Below, one piece after another: positions 12,125 through 25,334 of a stretch of 64,000 nucleotides of DNA. The number at the start of each line of letters is the position of its first letter. Positions within the stretch are counted from its first letter, which is position 1. The notes below the pieces were generated by a model. That model did no database searches. It was not told the origin of the DNA and saw only the letters and a list, made by a program, of their open reading frames with translations. Location of the stretch: positions 100,100,239 through 100,164,238 of the forward strand of contig NC_081413.1 of the NCBI RefSeq assembly GCF_030272615.1, read 5' to 3'. The stretch comes from Cryptomeria japonica. Its lineage: Eukaryota > Streptophyta > Pinopsida > Cupressales > Cupressaceae. Made by a program: the position numbers and the translations under genes.

Positions 12125-13837
12125 TGTTGGCATTGAGTTGTGATTGATGTCAACCGGTATTGTAGGCTACCGACAGAGGTATGTCAACCTAGTATGAAGA
12201 AGATTAAACTGACATAAGGAAGATTAACATGAAGGCTTCTCAATCGATATGGTGGAAGACAAGTAGGTATTGAGATTAACAGTGACATAACCAGTAAGAG
12301 GTGATATGAAGTTATGTGTTAGCATGACAAGTTGTAACTAGTATAAAGGATGGTTTTTTGTGTGTGACAATATTTGTGATAAAGAGGCAGAGTGACAAAG
12401 AGATCACAAACCACTAGAGGTAAAGTTGTGCTACCAGCGTAGTGTACACTACCGATTAGTAGTAGGATAAGGTCTCATTGGTAAGGTCTTGTGCTAGTAT
12501 GAGTTTGATGAATGATCAAGTTTAAACTGACCTTGTGTCAGTGAGCTGAGTGTATGTTGATGTGATGCCACAAGGAGCTAAGATGGCAAGCATGCAGAGG
12601 TCGGTGAAGTTTCCATCGACGTGGTTGTTGGAGAAGTTAGTCGACATTAAATGAAACAGCCACAAATCATAGGTCGATAACAGATTGATGCAGCTTGAGG
12701 AAGAATGAACAACAAATAAAGATCAAGGAGTTGTTGGCACATGGATTGAAGCAAGGAAATCAGATTGCAAGAGGACCTCAAGAAGGAAACAGCTAGGTCA
12801 TAAATGAGTCGACAAATTTCAAGACCGAAAATCATGGTCGGGTTTTCTATTTTTGGCAAACATACTTTGGACAGGTGGAAAATGCATGATGACTTATTCC
12901 TCCAATGCAGGTGTGAAATCCAAGGTGGATCGAATCAGATTGGATGCAAATTTGGTCGGGAGAAGAAAACCATAGCCACTCTCTATTTGAATTGGTTTTT
13001 TGCGGGAAAGCTTCAGTTTAAATATGGCAACCTAAGATAGGTTGTGTTGCTGCTGAAGGGAAAAGAAGAGTGTAAAATTTATGTCTAAGAGCCGAATAAA
13101 TAAACACTTGAAGTGTTTGTGAGTGAAGATTGTACTAGTAAGGAGAAGCAGGGTGAACTAGTGTAAGGAACAAACTGGCAGAGTGAGCATAGAATGCAGA
13201 GGTGACAAATTGAAAGAAGTAGCACCTGATAGAGAGTGACCAAGTGTGATTTGAATTCAACATAATAGAGGGAGAGAAGATTAAGAAGAGATAGAACCAA
13301 TAGGAAAGATAAGTTGCAGTGTGTGTTGAGTTGATATAAACCGATAAGATAGAAACCAACAGTGCAAAGCTTTGATAGGTTGCAAAACTTCATTTACAGC
13401 AAGGATCCCAATTGTTTATTTGAGTTTTTCATATTGTTTACACTGAGTAGGTGCTCAGTATAGGGGTTGTAGCCTATAAATTGCATAGGGGTTGGTGCTC
13501 CTTTGAGTTGATGTTCATAATTCAAGGATTCGTGCCCTAAAATTTGTAATCAGATATTTTCATTGTGAGGCTGGATTGGAGCAGAAGATCTCCAATAGCT
13601 ATTATCACCGAGGTTTTTCCCACATTGGGTTTTCCTCGTACATCTAGTGTTATGTGGTGCATCTTTATGTGTGTGATGTATTAATCCTTTAGCTATTTCT
13701 CATACACATTGTTTGCATTGCTTTGGTAACTAATCTACATCTTGTGTATCCCATATTGAACCGGTATATCTCTGATTCATAAAATACTGTTTAAATCATT
13801 GATTCACCCCCCTCTTAGTGATCCATTGTGTCCAACA
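12125..13837 (+). mobile_element. 3' LTR of Ty1/copia element
   Basis: 1.7 kb bounded by TGTTGG and CCAACA, a perfect 6-bp terminal inverted repeat, and preceded by a polypurine tract. Near its 3' end it carries two blocks shared by the copia-type LTRs of this window: GGTTTTTCCC...GGGTTTTCC (about 13613-13636) and a TTCACCCCCCTC tract (about 13802). Bases after it are ATTTC; the 5' target duplication cannot be seen. It borders a LINE pseudogene. Confidence 0.88.
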
Positions 13838-15480
13838 ATTTCATCCCCTGACAGACTAACTAAGGATTTTCATTTCCTTCGGGAAGGGGCCTCCCTTCCC
13901 TACCAAAAATTTGGATTGACCTTTATCATTCCTAGCCATCACAATTAGATTCTATTGAGTTTCTGTCCTCTAGACTTGTTTTCACCTATAGAAGCTTTGT
14001 CAAGTTGAGAATCAGACTGATGGATGGTTTGGCTCTCCAAAATGTCCTCATCATAAAAATCTCCACAATCTTCCTCATCCACTTCCCAACTAGTATCTTT
14101 TCCCCCTTCAACTAATCCAGTCCTTGTTTCATTAACCAAGTTGGAACATTGCACCTGTTCTTGAAACCATTCACATTATGTATGTCTAACCTTGTGGAAA
14201 CCTTCAATCCTCACATCAAGTACATTCATAGCAGCTTCAAACTTATTGAGGGATTCTTCCACTAAATGTGTGGCATCCAACTGGTTTGCCAACTGCTTCC
14301 CTCCTTCCTTGTCATCCATTTATGGATTTCCTGCAAATGATCCATAATCCTCCTTCTCTGGCACTAGAGAAGCTGAAGCCCCAAAATCCAATGTATGTGC
14401 CTAGCCTAGGTCCATATTCACCCTAGCAAAATGTGGAGCACTATCTTCCAGTGAGGACTCAATAGACTTACCCTTAAGACCTATCAAATAGACATCCTCT
14501 AATTTTTCTTCCTTGTTACACATCGAACACTTTTCCAGTTGATCTTCAACCTCAATCTGTTGTAACCAACAACCCATATTTGTATTTATTTCTAGCCATG
14601 CTAGTAATGGGAACTGAGGATTCCAACCAACACAGATTCTCGCGTATGAGCTAAAATCTTCCTTTTCAATAGCTTCATCTTATTTGAGATAGAACCCTAA
14701 TTTATTCCCAATCATTTGAAAGGTCTCCTCATTCCAATACTCCCTTGGAAGATTATATAGTCACATCCAGATAGGAACCTCTTCCATAGAGGCCTTAAAT
14801 AGGATTGAAGTTTGGTTCCTAGTCTCTGATGTAAATACCTCTACCTCATAGGAAAAAAGGCCCATGATTAAGAACCGAGTTCTTGTCTTTGTTATTTTTT
14901 GTGATAACTAGAAAAAATCCATTTGGCATCATCTTAATCTTTACACTGAAGGGCCACTTCTCCTCACAACATTTCCTAATACGACACACAACTGGCCAAT
15001 CCCCAAATCATTTTAGAAAAAAAAAAAAAAAAAACCCTTTATCTAAAAAATGCAACTGAATCATTCCAACTTTTGCAATCCAAAAAGAAGGATAGCTTTT
15101 GGGATTCCACTGGTGTAGGTTTTACCTTTTCCATCGACTCCAATTTGGGAATCTTCTTCAGCCTCCATTCCTTTTCACGGATCTTCTGCCAGTTCTTTTT
15201 GGCACTTGCTGTATTGGAACTGTGAATATTGAGGTTGTAATGATGTTCACTTCTGGGTCGATGAAAATCCTTTCTCCATCTACCGTTTGTCCTTGCAATC
15301 TATACCAAGCCTGACACTCTATTCTGATCCTCCCAAGCCCATTTAGGTTTTGTCCATTCTCTGAAACTTGGATTCATATAGAATCTAGGCTTGTCATTCT
15401 GCCTAAAGTCCCCAAACTCTCTCGGTTGCAGCCACAATCTCCTACATGTCGGCATAGCTGTCTAAATTAATATCCTCCAA
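13838..15480 (-). pseudogene. LINE ORF1 (DUF4283-type) pseudogene
   Basis: The minus-strand translation, with stops and shifts, shows the plant L1 ORF1 pattern: an NGFFLV segment (about 14920), then PIWM-LYNLPREYWNEE (about 14710-14770), IGNKLGFYL, a Cys-rich segment CSMCNKEEK (about 14510-14535), and an acidic/serine-rich tail down to 13945. These belong to the DUF4283 plus zinc-knuckle RNA-binding protein of plant LINEs. One stop lies where Arg is expected (CGA to TGA), another where Gln is likely. No endonuclease or RT follows, because a copia LTR begins at 13837. An A-run at 15011-15029 interrupts the frame. Confidence 0.72.
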
Positions 15481-15484
15481 AGTA

Positions 15485-15690
15485 TATCATAGAATATTAA
15501 TGTATATTATATTATATATAATATATAAAATAATATATAATATATAATATATATATGTTATATATTATATATTATTCATATATACTATATAATATTATTA
15601 TATGATATATAATATGTTATATATTATATAATTTATAATTTATAATATATAATATATATTAATATAAAATTTTAATAATATTGGATATCC
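15485..15690. repeat. AT-rich (TA/ATAT) low-complexity tract
   Basis: About 200 bases of almost pure A and T (TATATAATAT-type units) at the edge of the LINE remnant. It is a simple-sequence tract prone to slippage; nothing else is visible in it. Confidence 0.9.
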
Positions 15691-16123
15691 GATATGCTTT
15701 GGCTTTTGCCATGGCTACATGTACTGACATCTGAGCCGAGCAAAAAGTCAACATAGATTTCTCGCATTTTTGGGCAAGTGGAGATTGCAATTTTTTTCAT
15801 ATCGCCATTTTTTGGCCCCCATGATCTTGCACATACCCTAAAAAATGAGAAGCTGCAAAAGATGTGGGTGAAGGAATCAAAACAAAAGGTGGAAGAAAAA
15901 TGTGAGGATGGGTCTACACCCTCTGTTAATGTTGATTCTCTAGGATACTAAGCATATATGCATGGTCCAAGGGGGAGAACTATACATAGATTTTTTGCAA
16001 CCTCTTATGGTTCAGATGTTGAATTATTTTTAGCATGACAGAGATTATTGGATGATTTCTTTGGTCTAGAACATTGGTTGAGGTTTCTAATGAGATGAAA
16101 TATCAGTTGTTCTCAGTAACAGT
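15691..16123. other. Unassigned sequence
   Basis: About 430 bases before the LARD 2 boundary. Short open segments occur on the + strand near 15900-16080, and a single GGGGGAGA-type purine block sits at 15971. I recognise no family and found no matching segment elsewhere in the window. Confidence 0.4.
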
Positions 16124-17506
16124 TGTATGCCAAGAAGTGTGGTACCTACAAGAGAGACATAAACACACCAATGAGACATTGTATTAGAGGATTGAAATCA
16201 TAAAAACAAACAAATGAAACCATACTCTAAAAGCATATCATTATCCTCTATCTCCAAGGATCCTTTAGATTCAATGTGGCTCTCAGCTTGGAAGAGCACT
16301 TGATCTTAGGATTACTACTCAAAGAACAAGAGATATTGTATGATCTAAGATCTAAATGAATGCAACTAAGATCCTAGTGATGATTTTGATAATGGATATG
16401 AATCTATGATATGGTGCAAAATGATAAGATTAGTGTGAGATTAAGCTAGCATGGAAATGAAACTAACATGATATGTAAAATAATATAAATCTAGTCTATG
16501 ATGCTACTAAATGATATAATTACTATAATCAAAGAGAGGCTAAAATTCTAAATGCTATGTGACTATAGCGTAGATGCATAAAACTTGGATATCTTTGGAT
16601 TGAAGAAATGGGCTCTATTTATAGAGGAATTGGTCAAATGGATGGTCAAGATTGAGTAATCTTAACAAGGGTCAGGATTAAAAGTTATCAATCCATGTGA
16701 GATTTTCAATCCAATCTCAAGTTGACAAGTATCACCATGAGGAGGCTAGAGAGTATGTTAAGTAAGCATAGATTCTTATTAAGCTTTGAGGGTTAACCTT
16801 AAGAGGATGAGCCATTGGATAAAGCTATTATCCAAGGATGAAGGCTATTGTCCAAGAGTTAAACTCTTTTTCAAGGTTGGAAGATGGTCAAAGGGACAAC
16901 CATCATGGGCTAGGGTGATGTCTTGTAAGAGTCATTAAATGGTTTATAAGACTTTAGAGGCTAATTTGTAAGAGCCTTACAAATTTGCGGAACTCAACAA
17001 GTTAACTTGTTGAAGAGATAAAGTCTTTAGAAGACTTTCTTCCAAATTTGGAGAAGTGACTTCCCCAAATTTAGGGATGTGACATGATACAACAATCAAG
17101 AAAGTTAAGTGGGATTTGATGACTTCTAGAAGAATGATTAGGAGGCAAGTGGGAAATGTAGGAGAATGCAAGTGGGAGAAAATAGGATTTTTAATTAAAA
17201 TAAAAAGATTTATTTCAACCAAAATGAAAGCAACTTGCATTTTATAAACAAATATTTATTTATTTATTTATAGAAGGGAGCTTTATTTAAATGTAAATTC
17301 AATTAAAATGGTGGAAAGTGAATAAATTATATATTTATTCACTTAATAGAAGAAAGGGGATATCAATTAAATGTTGAATTTAATTAATGGTTGAAATAGA
17401 ACAAAAGGGTACATTAATTAAACCTTAGTTTAATTAATAGGTGGATAAATGATAATTAAACAAATAAAATTCATGTAATTAGATGTGCAGGTTTTAGGCA
17501 TCTACA
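16124..17506 (-). mobile_element. 3' LTR of LARD-like element 2
   Basis: 1.38-kb direct repeat of 25339-26741. On the minus strand it runs TGTAGATGCC...GGCATACA. Orientation is set by a purine tract immediately upstream on the minus strand (17507-17520) and by the primer site next to the other LTR. Left flank ACAGT (16119-16123) pairs with right flank ATAGT (26742-26746), a 5-bp target duplication with one change. The two LTRs differ at scattered bases and small indels, so the insertion is not recent. Confidence 0.85.
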
Positions 17507-17520
17507 TTTTCTCCCCTTTA
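17507..17520 (-). other. Polypurine tract of LARD-like element 2
   Basis: Read on the minus strand as TAAAGGGGAGAAAA immediately before TGTAGATGCC, the start of the 3' LTR. Plus-strand primer and orientation marker. Confidence 0.75.
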
Positions 17521-17789
17521 GGTGATGTGTGACCACATGTTGATTCAAAGAAAATCACTCGATATGTTGCTCAAGATTTTCAATTTTTATGTTCTTGCCA
17601 AAAATTTTGATATGATGGTTTATATGTGAATACTGATACTGATATGATGTCGATATGATGATGATTCTCCCTTGGGAGATCATTTGTGAAGGCATCAATG
17701 ATCTCTTGAAAGGTAGAAGAGTGGATAGTTGATGGCATGCATGGGTTTGATTGGATTGATAATATTGATTAGATTGATTAGATTGAGAT

Positions 17790-17925
17790 CAAGTCTAGTT
17801 TCAGGAAGGACACATCTCATATAAGAAAAAGATGATCAAAATGTATGGTTTTAGGAACGATATATCCTGTATAAGACATGATCAAAATGTCTAGTTTTAG
17901 GAAGGACACATCCTGTATAAGATAT
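17790..17925. repeat. Recurring TCTAGTTT...GTATAAGA motif
   Basis: Three copies of a roughly 33-base motif (TCTAGTTTTAGGAAGGACAC... ending CTGTATAAGA) at about 17793, 17841 and 17890. Two more diverged copies occur 1.1 kb away, at about 19010 and 19053. It is a dispersed short repeat inside the LARD 2 interior; function unknown. Confidence 0.7.
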
Positions 17926-19479
17926 GATAGATGATAGTTGGATGAATGATGAAGAAATGAAAGTAAAGAATGATCCCATGATGAATTGATAGATATACAT
18001 GCGATGGATGCAATGATGAATGTGGCTAAATGATGATGATAATGATATGCAATTAAATGCAATGATTAAATGATATGCAACTAAATATAATGATTAAATG
18101 ATATGCAACTAAATGCAATTGTAGTCATCCTGTCAATCAAATTTTTTGTGCTCCTTTTATCATCATTGAGCCTTTTAAAACGTTTAAAGTTTGTACAAGC
18201 ATCATGGTATAATTGAACCATAATGACCTGAGTATAACTTACATGGATTTTGATATTGCAATATGACATAAGCGTCGACGTATAATTGAACCAAGATGAC
18301 TAGAGTGTTCCTTGCATAAACAGACAAGAGTTAACCTTTGTCCTATACGAATCCAAAATGTCCTCAGTGATATGGTACCTGATCATGTCATGAGACAAAC
18401 TTGCACAATAAAAGGATTCTCTCACAAATAGCAAACAAAGAAAATATCACACTCCTTCCTTGCTTATCTAGTTTCAAGACATCCTTGAGTCTCTTAGGAG
18501 ATATGATAACAAAAATAAAAAACCACCATGATAGACATGCATGCTACCCTATGTATTTTGTCAGATAAAACATCTTGCAAATAGATTTTTGTTTAGTTTG
18601 TTCAGTTCTTGTTTTGATGTTTACCATTGATAGTTCTGATCTTTGTTATTTGTTCAAGATGTCTTTTCTTGCAGTTGTTTGTTTGTCTAAACCCAAAAAA
18701 GTGAGATTCCCCTAGTTAGGTTGAGAGTTTACCCCTAGCTATAATACTACTCTTGATATGGATATGTACACTGATCACCAAGCCACGGTGAGATTATGAT
18801 GTGGATAACTGTTCAAATAATCAAGGATAGTGACAACGCTAAGTGTGTCCAAGATTGCTTCTTTAAAAGGCTTTCCAATTTTGTGGATGATTTTGATTGG
18901 CTTCTATTAGATGGGCCATCAATTGATAAAGATAAGGCTAACTAGGACCAAAAACAGCAGCCATACTTATCTATGTCATTGTTTTGATTGTTCGATGATT
19001 GATAGGAATCTCTAGTTTCAAAGAGCGAGTACCCCGTATAAGACCAATCTGTCTAGTTTCAAGCGTACATTTCCCTGTATAAGACATATTGATGTTGATG
19101 ATTTGATTGATTAACAAGACACGCAATCAGTTCGATTGTAGACTTTGGAGAGTTTTCTTGTTGTTGATCTGATTTGATGGATGGTCCATATTGTCATGCT
19201 TTGATTTTTAATTTTTTATTTTTAGTTTTTGGACATTTTTGGATTGGAAGAAAGATGTATTTGTTTTCCCCAATGTCTAGCAAGACAAGAAATATTATAA
19301 ATGGATGAATGAACTATTGAGGTGAAGATGAATGGGTGAAAGATGGAGGTGGCTTATTATGGAACATGAAGGGATACATCAAGATCTTTTCAAAATCGTG
19401 TTTTGTCCTTAGTTTTGATCAAGATCAAGGATGGAAAAGGGGATATGGATAGAGATAGGATATGGATAGGAGAAACAAG

Positions 19480-19815
19480 ATCATAAACAATGAGGGATGA
19501 TGGAAGTAATTAATAGATAGGATAAGGGATATGGACTAGAGGGTATGGATAAGGTGAAGCAAGATCATAGATAGCACTAGATGATGGAAGCAATGAATAG
19601 ATAGGATATATGGTATGGATAAAGTGAAGCAATATTGTAGATAGCATTGGATGATGGAAGAAATGAATAGATAGGATAGATGGTATGGATAAAGTGAAAC
19701 AAGATCATAGATATCATTAGATGATGGAAGCAATGAATAGATAGGATACATGGTATGGATAAAGTGAAGCAAGATCATAGATAATGATGAATTTAGATAG
19801 GGTAATGGATATTGG
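19480..19815. repeat. 70-bp tandem repeat (minisatellite)
   Basis: The phrase GGTATGGATAAAGTGAA recurs at 19541, 19611, 19681 and 19751 with exact 70-base spacing, each followed by CAAGATCATAGATA and GATGGAAGCAATGAATAGA. A degenerate unit precedes them. The 158-codon minus-strand open frame over this block is a by-product of the repeat. Confidence 0.88.
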
Positions 19816-21063
19816 AGGAAGGATAATGGGAGATATGGTATGAAGAATAGAGTGGATGAAACTTTACCCCCAAGTAGAGAGGTCTCCATTTGCAAAAAGT
19901 TGATATGTGAGATTGTCACAACATCTAGCACCACCTGAATAAATGTTCTTGAACATTTCAAAGATAGAGACCAAACCCACACTAAGAACCTCCAAAAAAC
20001 TCCACCAAACATATCTAGCGACTAGGAAGTAGACTCAAAAGGGAAGAAGAATCTCAAACTAGATCAAGGTACTTAGTCTTTGATTACCCATGTGTGTGTA
20101 ATTGGGTTCATTCCAGCTCATATGATCATTGTAATCTTCATAATACAACATGGCTAGCTACATGAGTTACCCTGACTTCAAAAGCATCCTGGACAGAGTC
20201 TCACTGCCAGCAAGTATCCATAGCCCCAATGAGGTTATCACTGTAATATCACAAATATTGCTCCATTGCTATCTAGGCGCCCATAGCCTCGATGGATTTA
20301 CTCGCATGTTCCCATAGGCAAGCATTTTGATATTACATTTTGCTTTTCTTGATATTTATTTTCTTGCTCATGCTTTTGATCTTTTGATATTTCTTTTTAC
20401 TCTTTATTTTTCTTGCATTAGCTTGTAAGTGATGAAACTTACACGGGTCTGATAATTACAGTGGCGCTGGAGTAGGATTTTAGATTTTTCACTAGTTGTA
20501 TCTTCAACTAGGAGATCACAATGATTTGGACAAATTAATTAAGTTTATGAGATATAGTAGTCAAAATATGTCGGTACCAAGATACAATAAGTGGTTCTTT
20601 TCTAGATTGAGTGTGCATCCAACCAAAAGAAAATGTTAAAGAGGAACAACATCAGATTCTGAAGTGTTTCATGAATAGATATATAGGAAATGGATTGAAC
20701 ACAAGATCAAGCATGGGTGAGTGTGTGACAAAATGACACAAACACCTATCTCATGGATGAAAAATTTATGCAAAGGATTGAATGAAAGGGATGGAAGAAT
20801 GGAAAAGAGGTGTTGGATAATAGATAGGATGTTTGAAGATTTGTGCAAGGATGGATGGAAATGTCTTCAAGATGAGCATTCGTACACAACTTCAGAGGTG
20901 ATGAAGTGATTGAGGAAAATTAAATTTTGGGACATAAAGACCCAAAATAGATAAGAGGAAATGATGGAAGAATAGATTTGGAAAGTGGGAGATGTTTAGA
21001 TAGATGGTTGAAGGAAGATTTGTGAACAACAAGTCCAGATGCCAATTTCTTTTTGGATTGTAA

Positions 21064-21631
21064 TTATTTTATGGGCATCCACATTGATTTTGATTTTTCT
21101 TTTTCCTTAAAGGTTTTTTGTAGCTTTTTGGATATTACTTCTTGCTTTTGGATCAGATTTTTCTTTGATTTGGGATGTCTGTTAGATTGAACATGTAGAT
21201 CTTTGGATGCATGTGGATATTTAGACATGGATTTTATTCTCGACATCCAAATTTCTTCCAAAAGGAATGAGATTCATGGATGGGTGGATGTAAGGTCCTA
21301 AGATGGATAGAAGGAAGGAAGGATTTGACTTTGGAATGAAAGGACCTAAAATAGAATTGGAGGATGAAGGGATACCTTGATCTTGACTTGCAATAGGATT
21401 ATTTGTGCTTTTTTCTTGATTTTCAATTAGATCAGTGGAGGATATGAAAGGGATATCATGATCTTTCTTAGGAGGTGGATGTTGAATGGGACTCTGCTCT
21501 TGATCATTATAGATGGAATACCAAAAGATTAGGGGATCATCATAAGATTCTTGACAGGTGGGATCTTGATCGAAAATGGGATTGGATTGGATAGTCATGA
21601 TATCTTGATCTTGATTTATGCTAGGACTCAT
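21064..21631 (-). pseudogene. Unrecognised broken ORF in LARD 2
   Basis: Two overlapping minus-strand frames (136 and 65 codons, overlapping at 21221-21261) on the element strand look like one reading frame split by a single shift. The first part is rich in Ser, Pro, Gln and Asp (starts MSPSINQDQDIM); the second is Lys-rich (KKLQKTFKEKEKSKSMWM). I recognise no domain. It could be a remnant of a Gag-like or accessory protein of the parent element, but composition bias alone could also give such frames. Confidence 0.35.
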
Positions 21632-22138
21632 TTCCTTTTACTAAGATTCTTCTTTTCAAGCGACAAGGTATGGTCATACGAGTGCTCAAAGTTGATGTTT
21701 TTGATAGGTTGACTTGATAACAAATACCTTGTTTTGGACACCCAAGCTTACTAAGTCAAATAGAGGGTTCGATATTCCCCTATTTGGTGACCAAGTGTGT
21801 CAAATGATATGGATGAAGTCCCTTGATATGGAAACTTTATTTGACTAACTTGAATACCTAACTAGGCATTTGATGTTGATATTGAGTTGGATGAAAACTT
21901 ATGATCACTAGCTTGATACACTTTTGATTTGGAAGATTAAATCTGTCTAAGATAGTTGAAAAGGAAAGACCTTTTAAAAGGGTATTTAGATATGTTTTTT
22001 TATTCTTAGAATCTCCTCCAAATAAGCCTATGTTTCAAATGCGCTAATCAAATGTGCAACAAGACTGTTTTATATGCGCCACAAGATTGTTCAAATATGC
22101 AACTGTTTTGGTTGTATGCACTACAAAATAGTTTAAAT

Positions 22139-23655
22139 TGTTGGCAATATTACATTATAACAGACAATGAAAGATTGTTGACATTTCAATAAGGATATTG
22201 AGAAGGTTGTTGATGATTATGGACATAATTGATTAAAGATCTTTTACTATCTTGATATTATTATTTTGTCATTGATGTCAAGAAATTGATTTTCTAATTT
22301 AGTATGATGTTGCCATATCTTGAGAAAGTATGATATGAACATTATAAAGAAGTCGGTAAAAGACACAGGAAAGAATATGATGAATAAGGGGATAAGTTAT
22401 TCAATGGGCAACTACTACCGAGTCAGACAATGATGAGATCTTCATGTTTTAGATTGTTTTACCATCATACATATGTTGTAAAATGTAAAGGTTAATACTA
22501 TACTATGTTATCAGGCAAAGAACCTAGTCGGTAAACCCTAAGGTTATCGTTATCGGTTAATGAAGGCAGAATGTCTACCGAGTGAAGTTTAGTATTTATC
22601 GAGTTACAACCGAGCTATAACAGAATGCATTAAATGTTTACATGTGATATTTAATGAAAGAAGCTGATGAGCTGGAGCGGATCAATGATTGGTAAGCCGT
22701 GGAAGAAGTTTGTTAACGAATCTAAGGCAATGGAAAGTCAGCAGGAAGATCTACAGCTCAAATTGAACCGCAATAGCCTAACACAAGTTCCAAGGTGAAA
22801 ATACAAGTTCCAAGGTGGGGTAAAACATTTTCAGATTGAAAGATACATTGAACCTGGACAAGATTGAAGATCTGATGGCTATGATTGATCATGGGAAATG
22901 TGATCAAGGAGATTAAGCGGTTAGAAGATTGTTTATAAATAGGAAACTGTTGATAAACAATGTATGTGAGCAAGTGTATGCACAGGAATGCTACATAGTG
23001 ATTACCGAGCAGAGAAGCTTGAAGACCTATTAGAAGAATAGAGTATTGATGCCCAACAGATAGACAAGATTAGTTCTATGTCTAGATTGTATTGAACAAA
23101 TAGGAATCTGCTTTAGCATTTTAGATGTGAAGTTGCAGATAGATTTTTTATTACTATTATTTTGTGAAAGTGACAGAAAATCTCTTAATCGAGTGGACTT
23201 AACAGTCTTATATGTAAATCCTCTAGTAAGGTGACATTCTGATTGAGTGTTTGAAATCCTTTGACAAGGTCACTTCTAACAAAGTGAAGATCCTAACAGA
23301 TCTGAGGGAAATCCCTTAACCGGGTCACATCTAGCAATGTCTTTGTAATCTTTAACAGGATTTGCTTTTAACCGAGCATACTCTAGAAGAGTATATTTCT
23401 TAGTGGGTCTGAAATCCCACAATGGTTTTTCCCTATTTGGGTTTCCATGTTAAATCTGGTGTTATGAGGTTTATATTGTTCATATGCTTTTGAGTTTGTA
23501 TGTTTGACAGTTTTTGGTTATATGACTGATATATGTGTTACCGAGGTTGAATCTGATGTTTTTATGGATGATTAAGTTTGTATGATTCACCCCCCCCCCC
23601 CCCCCTCTCATCTTGTTGGCTATTGGATCTATACTTATATTAAGTATCAGAACTA
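22139..23655 (+). mobile_element. Copia-type LTR nested in LARD 2
   Basis: Starts TGTTGGCAATATTAC and near its end has the blocks shared by the other copia LTRs: GGTTTTTCCC..TTTGGGTTTCC (about 23425-23448) and TTCAC followed by a 16-C run (23590-23605). A degraded primer-site-like TAAGTATCAGAAC follows at 23641. No copia internal sequence follows on either side, so it is a solo or truncated LTR. Its exact 3' end is unclear and I could not confirm a target duplication. Confidence 0.6.
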
Positions 23656-25117
23656 TCATAAATGTGCCATAGAAGAAGGCAAATGTGATCCACTGTGTTT
23701 TTCCTAATTTTGACTAATTTTAAACTGATTTTGATGTTTGAGTTTTTTTTTTTTGCAAGATGTTTTATGAATTATGAAAAAAATACACAACAAGCATGAA
23801 GACAATGGTTATTTTAATTTGAAACATTAAGTGTATGTTTGTTTGAGGATGTGTTCAAATCCTTGATGTTTTCATTGGTTTGGACACAAGAAAAACACAG
23901 CAAGGAGACTCTTTAATCAAGGGTCATCAATAATACCATAGCCCACATTTGGATACTCCTTTAGCTCAAATAGTCGTGTCACCCCCTAGAGGGTGCTCAT
24001 TTTTTTCCCTTTGTTTGAAAATTAACTCAAAGAGGATTTCTCTTCAATTGAATCGTTATCTTGGGAGATATATGGTGAGTGTCTTGGGGGCAGGTTCTTC
24101 CCCACCCTTGCACTATGATATTATTAATGTCTGGATACTGACTCAGTGAGGCTTCTATTTGTAAAGCTCATAATTAGGCTTCCTATTTGGTCTTCAGTGA
24201 TAAACTCCCTCAAGAGGCTTCCAAACCTTTTGAACAAAGGCTTTACATATCACAACGATACTAGGGGAAGGCTAATCGCTGAGCAAAACTATTGGAGGGG
24301 ATTTTCATCAGCCTCCACATTTGATTATGGTGGGTTGGAATACTTGGCTAAAAGTGGTTCCCCACTTAGGTTATTCCCCTGTCACTAGCCTTATGGGCTT
24401 CTCGGGAGGGCATGCCTGCTAAAGGTTGTATCTTACTTGCATGAATTGAAAGAAATCTTGAAATAGTGATTTTGGCTTTTTGATCACCCAATTAAGGGGA
24501 GAGCATATACCTATCGCTTTCAAGACAAAGCAATCAATAGTTCAGTTTAATCCTTCATAGCAATGACTTTCTAGATGTTGCTCCAACAAGCATGGTGTTC
24601 ATTTTAGTCCCGCATACCAATTTGTTTTGAACTTGAAATCAAATCTTGGTCAATAAAAGTAAAATCATGTGCTTGAAGCAAATGTGGCTTGTTATTTTTA
24701 AATTGCAAGATAAGATGTTGATTGTTCTTTTTAATCTTTGCAAGAATCGAAACTTTGTTTGAAAAGAAGTGTGATCCTAGTCTTGCAAAAAAGAAAAATG
24801 TGAGATTTGTTGTTCTTTTTATCCTTGCAAGAAAGAAAGATTTGATTATTTTTAAGCACCAACTGAAAATGAGGTCCCTTTTAGTTGCACCAAATGAAAT
24901 TGTAGTTATTTTTACCTTTTGCAAAAAGAGAAAAATGAGTTCTTTTTAGTAGCTTTAGAAAGCAAGTAAGAATGAAAGAACTAATCTAATTCCTTTTAAA
25001 CCTACAAAACATTGATAGAACCTACACAAAACTAGTTAGTAATCATCAAAGATCAATGGTAGGCTAGACAAGCCTAACTTTCTAATCAGTTACATTTTTT
25101 ATTTTTTTGATCTCTAT

Positions 25118-25262
25118 TTTGTATGCACTAAAATAGAGATTGTATGTGCTAGAAGAAGTGTTGTATGCGCTAAAAGAAGTGTCAAATGCACTAAAAGAAG
25201 TGTTAGATGTGCCAGAACAAATGTTATATTCTCTAAAAGATAGGTTATATGCACCAAAGCAT
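25118..25262. repeat. 21-bp tandem repeat
   Basis: About seven tandem units of 21 bases, consensus near TGTATGCACTAAAAGAAGTGT, drifting toward the ends. Because 21 is a multiple of three, the minus strand shows an artificial 7-residue repeat (LLLAHTT type). It lies just downstream of the LARD 2 primer site, in the leader of the element. Confidence 0.85.
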
Positions 25263-25317
25263 GTCCTGGAAACCTAGGCGTGAACCAGCAGAAAAATGCT
25301 AGAAAAATGTGGGTGAG

Positions 25318-25334
25318 CCCCACGGTGGGTGCCA
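25318..25334 (-). other. Primer binding site of LARD-like element 2
   Basis: On the minus strand, TGGCACCCACCGTGGGG begins four bases after the 5' LTR end. TGG plus an 8-18 base complement to a tRNA 3' end is the standard PBS. I cannot name the tRNA with confidence; it is not initiator Met, which separates this family from LARD 1. Confidence 0.72.

Noticed and set aside
15099-15314. 71-codon plus-strand ORF
   Set aside because: It lies antisense to the LINE ORF1 remnant, which explains the open frame.
19536-20012. 158-codon minus-strand ORF, hydrophobic and membrane-like
   Set aside because: It is the antisense of the 70-bp minisatellite; 70 is not a multiple of three and the peptide has no family features.
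23590-23605. 16-C run (also C-run at 29048 and G-run at 29387) as a regulatory element
   Set aside because: The first falls in the poly-C block of a copia LTR, and homopolymer length is error-prone in sequencing; no further meaning can be supported.
23949-24388. Two adjacent plus-strand ORFs of 66 and 80 codons
   Set aside because: They oppose the LARD 2 strand, show no motif, and are no longer than expected for this base composition; kept only as part of the interior.
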